The notes under the pieces are model-generated. The model was not told where the DNA came from. It did not search any database and worked only from the letters and a program-made list of their open reading frames with translations. A stretch of DNA of 9,848 bases. Source: Anaerolineae bacterium (GTDB lineage Bacteria > Chloroflexota > Anaerolineae > Aggregatilineales > Phototrophicaceae). The stretch is from contig JADLHH010000047.1 in assembly GCA_020848855.1 (NCBI GenBank), forward strand, positions 1 through 9,848, given 5' to 3'. Positions 5,961-9,848 of the stretch are shown piece after piece. The first letter of the stretch is position 1, and each line of letters begins with the position of its first letter. A program made the position numbers and the translations under genes.

Positions 5961-7577
5961 TTACCGGACGACCGGACCAGCCGCCAGCACTTCAGGCGAC
6001 GCCTGGCTGGCGTACTTGCTGAAGTTCTCGACGAACTTCTTCACCAGTTCAGCGGCTTTCTGGTCGTAGACTTCCTTATCCGCCCAGGTATTGCGCGGGT
6101 TCAGGACATCGTCCGGCACGCCGGGGACGTGCACGGGGACTTCAAAGCCGAAGTATGGGTCGGCGACGGTATCGACGTTGTCCAGGCTGCCGTTCAGCAC
6201 CGCTGTGACAATCGCGCGGGTGTATGCCAGCGAGATACGGCTGCCCACGCCATACGGTCCGCCCGTCCAGCCGGTATTGATCAGCCAGACCTGCGCGCCG
6301 TACGTGTTGAGCTTCTCGCGCAGCAGATTTGCATAGACCGTCGGGTGAAGCGGCAGGAACGGCGCGCCGAAGCAGGCGCTGAAAGTCGCGCTCGGCTCGG
6401 TGACACCGCGTTCCGTCCCGGCGACTTTGGCGGTGTAGCCGCTGATGAAGTGATACATCGCCTGTTCGGGCGTCAGCTTGGCGATGGGCGGCAGGATGCC
6501 GTAAGCGTCCGCCGTCAGGAAGACGACATTCCTGGGATGCCCGCACATGCCACTGTAGTCGGCGTTCGAGATCGTGCGAATGGCATACGCGGCGCGCGTG
6601 TTTTCGGTGTAGGTGTCGTCGTCGAGGTCGAGGCGGCGGGTGCGCGGGTCGACGACCACGTTTTCCAGAACCGTCCCGAAGCGGCGCGTCTTCTCCCAGA
6701 TTTCCGGCTCGCCGGTCTTGCTCAGGTTGATCACCTTCGCGTAGCAGCCGCCTTCAAAATTGAAGATGCCGTCATCGCTCCAGCCGTGCTCGTCGTCGCC
6801 GATCAGCGTGCGACCGGGGTCGGCGCTGAGGGTCGTCTTGCCCGTGCCGGACAGCCCGAAGAACAGCGCGGCATCGTTCTTATCCTTGCCGTAGTTGGCG
6901 GAACAGTGCATCGACAGCACGCCCTTCTGCGGCAGCATGTAATTCAGGACACTGAAAATTGACTTCTTGATCTCGCCTGCGTATTCCGTTCCGCCGATGA
7001 GCACCAGCTTACGGGTGAACGAAACCAGGATGAAGGTCTGCGACAGCGTGTTGTCGATTTCAGGCGTCGCGTGGAAGAACGGCGCATCGATGACGGTGAA
7101 TTCCGGGACGTGATCCGCCAGCTCGCGCTCCTGCGGGATGATGAACATGGTACGGGCGAAGAGGCTGTGCCACGCGAATTCGGTGACGACGCGGATCGGG
7201 AGGCGATGTTCGGGGTCAGCACCGGCGTAGCAGTCCTGCACGTACACATCTTTCTGCTGGAAGTACGCCATCATGCGGCGATGCAGGTTATCGAAAGCCT
7301 TCTCGTCAAAAGGCTTGTTGATCGACCCCCACCACACCTTGTCTTCAGTTTCGGCATCGCGGACGATGAACTTGTCTTTTGGCGAACGCCCGGTATACGA
7401 GCCGGTACGCACGGCAATCGGACCGTTGTGAACGACCATACCTTCGCGGTTGGCAATCGCCTGCTCGTACAGGCTGGGGGTGGAGAGATTCCAGTAGACG
7501 CGATCCAGCCCACTGAAACCGTGATTTTCGAGACCGTAGGAACTGCGCGAGATTTGTTGAACAGCTTGCTCGACCAT
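5961..7577 (-). CDS. pckA: Phosphoenolpyruvate carboxykinase (ATP)
   Basis: Converts oxaloacetate and ATP to PEP, CO2 and ADP, the entry step of gluconeogenesis from C4 acids; it can run anaplerotically in some anaerobes. ATG 7577 gives 538 residues; an in-frame ATG at 7598 would give 545, near the 540 of E. coli PckA. Residue numbers below count from 7577. Seen in order: [13 protein letters not shown] (62-74, oxaloacetate binding), EYAGEIKKS (198-206, metal/substrate lysine), the P-loop GLSGTGKTT (241-249), the metal-binding GDDEHGW (260-266), FEGGCYAK (274-281), and near the C-terminus [15 protein letters not shown]. These mark the ATP-dependent, not the GTP-dependent, class. AAAGGA (7594-7589) stands 11 bases before ATG 7577, much like the 10-base gap at mdh, while nothing resembling a ribosome binding site precedes 7598; hence the shorter start. 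A CRP-like palindrome and a promoter candidate lie upstream. No missing motif was noticed. Confidence 0.96.
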   Translation of the reverse strand: MVEQAVQQISRSSYGLENHGFSGLDRVYWNLSTPSLYEQAIANREGMVVHNGPIAVRTGSYTGRSPKDKFIVRDAETEDKVWWGSINKPFDEKAFDNLHRRMMAYFQQKDVYVQDCYAGADPEHRLPIRVVTEFAWHSLFARTMFIIPQERELADHVPEFTVIDAPFFHATPEIDNTLSQTFILVSFTRKLVLIGGTEYAGEIKKSIFSVLNYMLPQKGVLSMHCSANYGKDKNDAALFFGLSGTGKTTLSADPGRTLIGDDEHGWSDDGIFNFEGGCYAKVINLSKTGEPEIWEKTRRFGTVLENVVVDPRTRRLDLDDDTYTENTRAAYAIRTISNADYSGMCGHPRNVVFLTADAYGILPPIAKLTPEQAMYHFISGYTAKVAGTERGVTEPSATFSACFGAPFLPLHPTVYANLLREKLNTYGAQVWLINTGWTGGPYGVGSRISLAYTRAIVTAVLNGSLDNVDTVADPYFGFEVPVHVPGVPDDVLNPRNTWADKEVYDQKAAELVKKFVENFSKYASQASPEVLAAGPVVR

Positions 7578-7633
7578 AGTAGCAGGAATCCTTTGCATTC
7601 ACGTGCGGACTATTCCGCATCACGACAATACAC

Positions 7634-7639
7634 ATTGTA
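7634..7639 (-). promoter_or_regulatory. Putative -10 element of pckA
   Basis: TACAAT (5 of 6 to TATAAT) reads on the minus strand at 7639-7634, giving a start near 7627 and a leader of about 50 bases to ATG 7577. No good -35 hexamer lies 16-18 bases upstream, as is common for activator-dependent promoters. The CRP-like palindrome is centred about 65 bases upstream of this start. Confidence 0.4.
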
Positions 7640-7672
7640 GGATATTTGCCTGCCGGAAGTGCATGATAAGCG

Positions 7673-7708
7673 CATGAGATTGTTTGTGACATCCGTCACA
7701 ATCTCATG
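7673..7708. repeat. Extended inverted repeat spanning the mutase-like gene stop and the pckA upstream region
   Basis: CATGAGATTG (7673-7682) is the exact inverse of CAATCTCATG (7699-7708), and GTGAC (7686-7690) pairs with GTCAC (7695-7699) inside it, leaving a short bulge on one side. The stop codon of the mutase-like gene (7706-7704) lies in the right arm. On the minus strand no T-tract follows, so a classical terminator is unlikely. Either the transcript ends in a protective hairpin or the DNA palindrome is an extended operator. Confidence 0.6.
7685..7700. promoter_or_regulatory. CRP/FNR-family-type operator palindrome upstream of pckA
   Basis: TGTGA (7685-7689), six bases, TCACA (7696-7700): an exact match to the TGTGA-N6-TCACA consensus of E. 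coli CRP, with symmetry extended by one base (TGTGAC/GTCACA). It is centred about 115 bases upstream of the pckA ATG and roughly 65 upstream of the proposed start site, near the distance of class I activator sites. pckA is a known catabolite-controlled gene in other bacteria. Whether this organism has a regulator with CRP specificity is not visible here. Confidence 0.5.
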
Positions 7709-8309
7709 ACAGCAGGTGTGGAGTGGCTGCCGCTTCGACCAGCCGGGCGCCCTTCCCATCCGCGTCGATGGTAGTGACCGACGTATTTTTTACCGAAATC
7801 CGCTTCATCATATCGTCCACGTCGAACAGCTTCAGGAGCAGCACCCGAATCGTGCCACCGTGCGTCACGACGGCAATCTCGGGTCCTGTCTCGGCGGCGA
7901 CAATATCGCGATAGGCGGCGTAAGCGCGATCCTGCATCGCGCGGCGGGCTTCTCCGGTCGGGATTACGTAGCCCAGATAGTCGAGGCTCATCTGGCGCGA
8001 TTCTTCGGGATACTTACTGTTGATCTCGCTGGTCGTCAGCCCCTGGAACACGCCGAGGTTCAGTTCGCGCAGGCGCGGGTCTGGCTTGATGTCCAGCCCG
8101 TGCGATCTGGCAATTGGCTCGGCGGTCATGACCGCCCGTGTCAGGTCGCTGCTGTACACCGCCGTGATCGAACGCTCGCGCAGATAGTCCGCCAGCCGGC
8201 GCGCCTGGTCTCGCCCTGCCGTGTTCAACGGCACGTCGAGATGCCCCTGCCAGCGCTGTTCAAGGTTCCAATCGGTTTGCCCATGCCGGATCAACAGGAT
8301 GCGTTTCAT
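7704..8309 (-). CDS. Histidine phosphatase superfamily protein, phosphoglycerate mutase-like
   Basis: A 201-residue protein of the phosphoglycerate mutase/acid phosphatase fold. It begins MKRILLIRHGQTDWN, where H9 of the RHG motif (8-10) is the residue that becomes phosphorylated. R58 (SSDLTRA), E82 (RELNLGVFQG, 81-90) and H150 (VVTHGG) complete the catalytic set. Length and motifs fit small members such as GpmB or CobC-type alpha-ribazole phosphatases. Sequence alone does not separate mutase from phosphatase, so no symbol is given. Its place upstream of pckA and mdh would suit a glycolytic/gluconeogenic role, but the context is suggestive only. AGAGG (8317-8313) is 3 bases before the ATG. 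It is divergent from the membrane-protein/era pair, with 91 bases between, and its stop lies within a palindrome. Confidence 0.88.
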   Translation of the reverse strand: MKRILLIRHGQTDWNLEQRWQGHLDVPLNTAGRDQARRLADYLRERSITAVYSSDLTRAVMTAEPIARSHGLDIKPDPRLRELNLGVFQGLTTSEINSKYPEESRQMSLDYLGYVIPTGEARRAMQDRAYAAYRDIVAAETGPEIAVVTHGGTIRVLLLKLFDVDDMMKRISVKNTSVTTIDADGKGARLVEAAATPHLLS

Positions 8310-8328
8310 TCGCCTCTACTCTCGCGGG

Positions 8329-8357
8329 TTGACGCGCCGCCCGTCCGGCGGCACAAT
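8329..8357 (+). promoter_or_regulatory. Putative promoter of the membrane-protein/era pair, with palindromic spacer
   Basis: TTGACG (8329-8334, 5 of 6) is followed after 17 bases by CACAAT (8352-8357, 4 of 6), predicting a start near 8364. GCCGCC (8336-8341) and GGCGGC (8347-8352) form an inverted repeat filling the spacer, which might be an operator. GATAAT at 8375-8380 is an alternative -10 without a good -35. Confidence 0.35.
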
Positions 8358-8387
8358 TAGGGTATGTTGTAGCCGATAATGCATCTC

Positions 8388-8392
8388 AGGAG
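8388..8392 (+). promoter_or_regulatory. Ribosome binding site of the small membrane protein
   Basis: AGGAG with 8 bases to ATG 8401 is the best-formed Shine-Dalgarno in the window and fixes the start of the short gene. It supports the gene as truly translated. Confidence 0.8.
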
Positions 8393-8400
8393 CAAATCGC

Positions 8401-8745
8401 ATGACCGAACATGGTCATCCTTCGAGCCGTCCGGTCCCGTTCACACTTGCCCTGACGGCAGGCGCCGGTCTCATACTGATGATCCTCTCGCTCGCCATCG
8501 GCGTCATTGAAGGCGCAGCCGCGGACAGCGCCATCGTTGGGCTGACGTTCATCGGCGGGCTGCTGCTGCTGGGCGTCGGCATCGTCGGCTGGTTCTCCGT
8601 CGTCCAACCTTACGCACATTTCGACGACATCAATGTTCCGCACTATACCGGGCATCACGACTCGCACGGCGATTCGCATGGCGACGAACATCCGGCGCTG
8701 CCTTCCGGGGAATACGATGAACACGCTATCATCCCGCATGAATAA
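8401..8745 (+). CDS. Small membrane protein with two transmembrane helices and a His/Asp-rich tail
   Basis: A 114-residue protein I do not recognise. The N-terminal 12 residues are polar. Two hydrophobic helices follow at about 13-37 (from PFTLALTAGAG) and 44-68 (from AIVGLTFIGG to WFSVV), joined by a short turn (EGAAADS). The C-terminal 45 residues hold many His and Asp/Glu: HFDD (73-76), HYTGHHDSHGDSHGDEH (81-97) and later H108 and H113. With the short hairpin topology both ends are probably on the same side of the membrane. The His cluster suggests metal binding, and the size would also fit a minor subunit of a respiratory complex, but neither can be shown. It has a strong ribosome binding site and a double stop TAATAA, and era starts 27 bases later, so the two are likely co-transcribed. 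Confidence 0.85.
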   Translation: MTEHGHPSSRPVPFTLALTAGAGLILMILSLAIGVIEGAAADSAIVGLTFIGGLLLLGVGIVGWFSVVQPYAHFDDINVPHYTGHHDSHGDSHGDEHPALPSGEYDEHAIIPHE

Positions 8746-8772
8746 TAAGCCAGCCCGACCGCAAGACCCGGC

Positions 8773-9717
8773 ATGACCGACCAGAATACTGCTTTCGATA
8801 CGCCGCTGCCCGCTGATCACCGTTCTGGCGTGGTCGCGGTCGTCGGTCGCCCGAACGTCGGCAAATCGACGCTGATCAACCACCTGCTTAAGCAGAAAAT
8901 CGCCATTGTCAGCCCGAAGCCGCAGACCACGCGCCGCCGTCAGTTGGGCATCTACACCGACGCGCGCGGGCAAATCCTGTTCGTGGACACGCCCGGCTTG
9001 CACGCCCCGCAGCACAAGCTGGGCGAGTATATGGTCAAGATGGCGGAATCGGCATTTCGTGATGCCGACGTGATCCTGCTGCTGCTCGACGTTTCACAGC
9101 AGCCGGAGCGCGCCGACCAGTATATCGCCGAAACGGTCGCTCGGCTGCGCGGCGACACACCCGTTCTGCTGGCGCTCAACAAAGCCGATCTGCTGACGCC
9201 GGAAAACCGCGAGGCGAATACTACCACGCACACCGCGCTCATCCCTCACGAGCAGGCGTACACCATCAGCGCGCTGAACGGCGACGGGGTAGCCGCCCTG
9301 CTGAACGACATCATGAGCCGGCTGCCAACCGGACCGCTCTACTACCCGCCCGACGAGGTGAGCGACATGAACATGCGCTTCATCGCCGCCGAGGTCGTGC
9401 GCGAGAAGATCATGCTGCTGACCGAGCAGGAAATCCCCTATTCGGTCGCCGTCGAGGTGGACAGCTACAAAGAGCGCTCGGACGACATGACTTACATCAG
9501 CGCGCTGATTTACGTCGAGCGCGATTCGCAGAAAGGGATCGTCATCGGCAAGGGCGGCGAGATGATCAAGAAGATCAGCACGCAGGCGCGCACCGAGCTA
9601 GCGGATATGCTCGGCACGAAGGTATTCCTCGATTTGCGCGTCAAGGTGCTGAAGAACTGGCGCAGCGACGAAAAGCTGATGCAGCGGCTCGGCTACCGGA
9701 TGCGGGACGAGGAGTAG
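8773..9717 (+). CDS. era: GTPase Era
   Basis: Essential ribosome-associated GTPase that binds the 3' end of 16S rRNA and assists 30S maturation. It has 314 residues against about 300 usual, the difference being a short N-terminal extension. GTPase motifs: G1 GRPNVGKS (25-32), G2 threonine in PQTTRRR (50-56), G3 DTPG (72-75), G4 NKAD (136-139), G5 SAL (166-168). The linker YYPPDEVSDMNMRFIAAEVV (190-209) is characteristic of Era. A C-terminal KH RNA-binding domain follows, with VIGKGGEMIKKI (257-268) and the closing LDLRVKVLKNWR. The ribosome binding site before ATG 8773 is weak, which fits translation coupled to the small membrane-protein gene 27 bases upstream. The gene is convergent with the partial hicA-like gene, only 6 bases apart, and no terminator hairpin is apparent between them. 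Confidence 0.97.
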   Translation: MTDQNTAFDTPLPADHRSGVVAVVGRPNVGKSTLINHLLKQKIAIVSPKPQTTRRRQLGIYTDARGQILFVDTPGLHAPQHKLGEYMVKMAESAFRDADVILLLLDVSQQPERADQYIAETVARLRGDTPVLLALNKADLLTPENREANTTTHTALIPHEQAYTISALNGDGVAALLNDIMSRLPTGPLYYPPDEVSDMNMRFIAAEVVREKIMLLTEQEIPYSVAVEVDSYKERSDDMTYISALIYVERDSQKGIVIGKGGEMIKKISTQARTELADMLGTKVFLDLRVKVLKNWRSDEKLMQRLGYRMRDEE

Positions 9718-9723
9718 GAACGT

Positions 9724-9848
9724 CTATTTCGCTGGCGATATACCAAGCTGAGAGCAAATCTTCCGAGCTACCAAGTCGGAAATCTCGTTGTGTCGTGGAA
9801 CAGGCGCAGTTTGATTCGTCTCAGGATTTCGGTAAATCGAGTGATTAC
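9724..9848 (-). CDS. HicA-type toxin of a toxin-antitoxin system, C-terminal part (partial)
   Basis: Reading minus from the window edge to TAG 9726-9724, 40 residues are open: they begin NHSIYRNPETNQ, continue TAPVPRHNEISDLVARKI and end CSQLGISPAK. The order His-x-Ile-Tyr, then a short strand, then VPRHNEI and a helix ending in QLGIS is that of HicA mRNA interferases (dsRBD-like fold), in which the histidine at the start of this segment is the catalytic one. The complete toxin is typically 60-85 residues, so about a third to a half, including the start, lies beyond the window. No hicB lies downstream of it (era is there), so any HicB antitoxin should be upstream, past 9848. This end is too short to judge whether the gene is intact. 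Confidence 0.7.
   Translation of the reverse strand, partial: NHSIYRNPETNQTAPVPRHNEISDLVARKICSQLGISPAK

Noticed and set aside
6129..6962. 277-residue open frame on the plus strand opposite pckA
   Set aside because: Antisense shadow of PEP carboxykinase with no domain and no ribosome binding site.

Overview
This is a GC-rich, gene-dense stretch of ordinary bacterial chromosome. The best guess is Chloroflexota, Anaerolineae-like. That rests on the malate dehydrogenase, which resembles the Chloroflexus-type enzyme as I remember it, on short dispersed GTAGGGGC/GCCCCTAC palindromes, and on the mix of housekeeping genes. There is no 16S rRNA or other decisive marker, so the taxonomy is inference. 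I see no phage, IS element, CRISPR array, tRNA or rRNA, and no clear candidate for a wholly new system.

Layout. 1-2468 (minus strand): recJ, coupled by a 4-base ATGA overlap to a secreted TIM-barrel glycoside-hydrolase-like gene. That gene is interrupted by an in-frame TAA, after which the same frame stays open to the window edge. 2469-2706: a 238-base divergent intergenic region with two palindromic repeats. 2707-3627 (plus): fmt, probably starting at TTG, ended by a near-ideal rho-independent terminator. 3713-4774 (plus): a Sua5-type threonylcarbamoyl-AMP synthase starting 25 bases after that terminator's T-tract. 4775-4861: a large imperfect palindrome between convergent genes. 4862-8309 (minus): mdh, pckA and a histidine-phosphatase/phosphoglycerate-mutase-like gene. 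8401-9717 (plus): a small two-helix membrane protein with a His-rich tail, then era. 9724-9848 (minus): the C-terminal end of a HicA-type toxin, running off the window.

How the genes relate. recJ (DNA repair), fmt (initiator tRNA formylation), Sua5 (t6A tRNA modification) and era (30S ribosome maturation) are housekeeping genes. On the minus strand, mdh (malate to oxaloacetate), pckA (oxaloacetate to PEP) and possibly the mutase-like gene form a gluconeogenic/anaplerotic neighbourhood. pckA has its own putative promoter, preceded by a perfect TGTGA-N6-TCACA palindrome of the CRP/FNR operator type. mdh has a separate promoter candidate just below the pckA terminator hairpin, so these genes look individually regulated rather than a single operon.

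The points most worth a second look are the interrupted hydrolase, the CRP-like site at pckA, an Asn-to-Ser change at a normally conserved active-site position plus a longer loop in Mdh, a palindrome lying inside a signal-peptide coding region, and the unlisted partial HicA toxin at the right edge.
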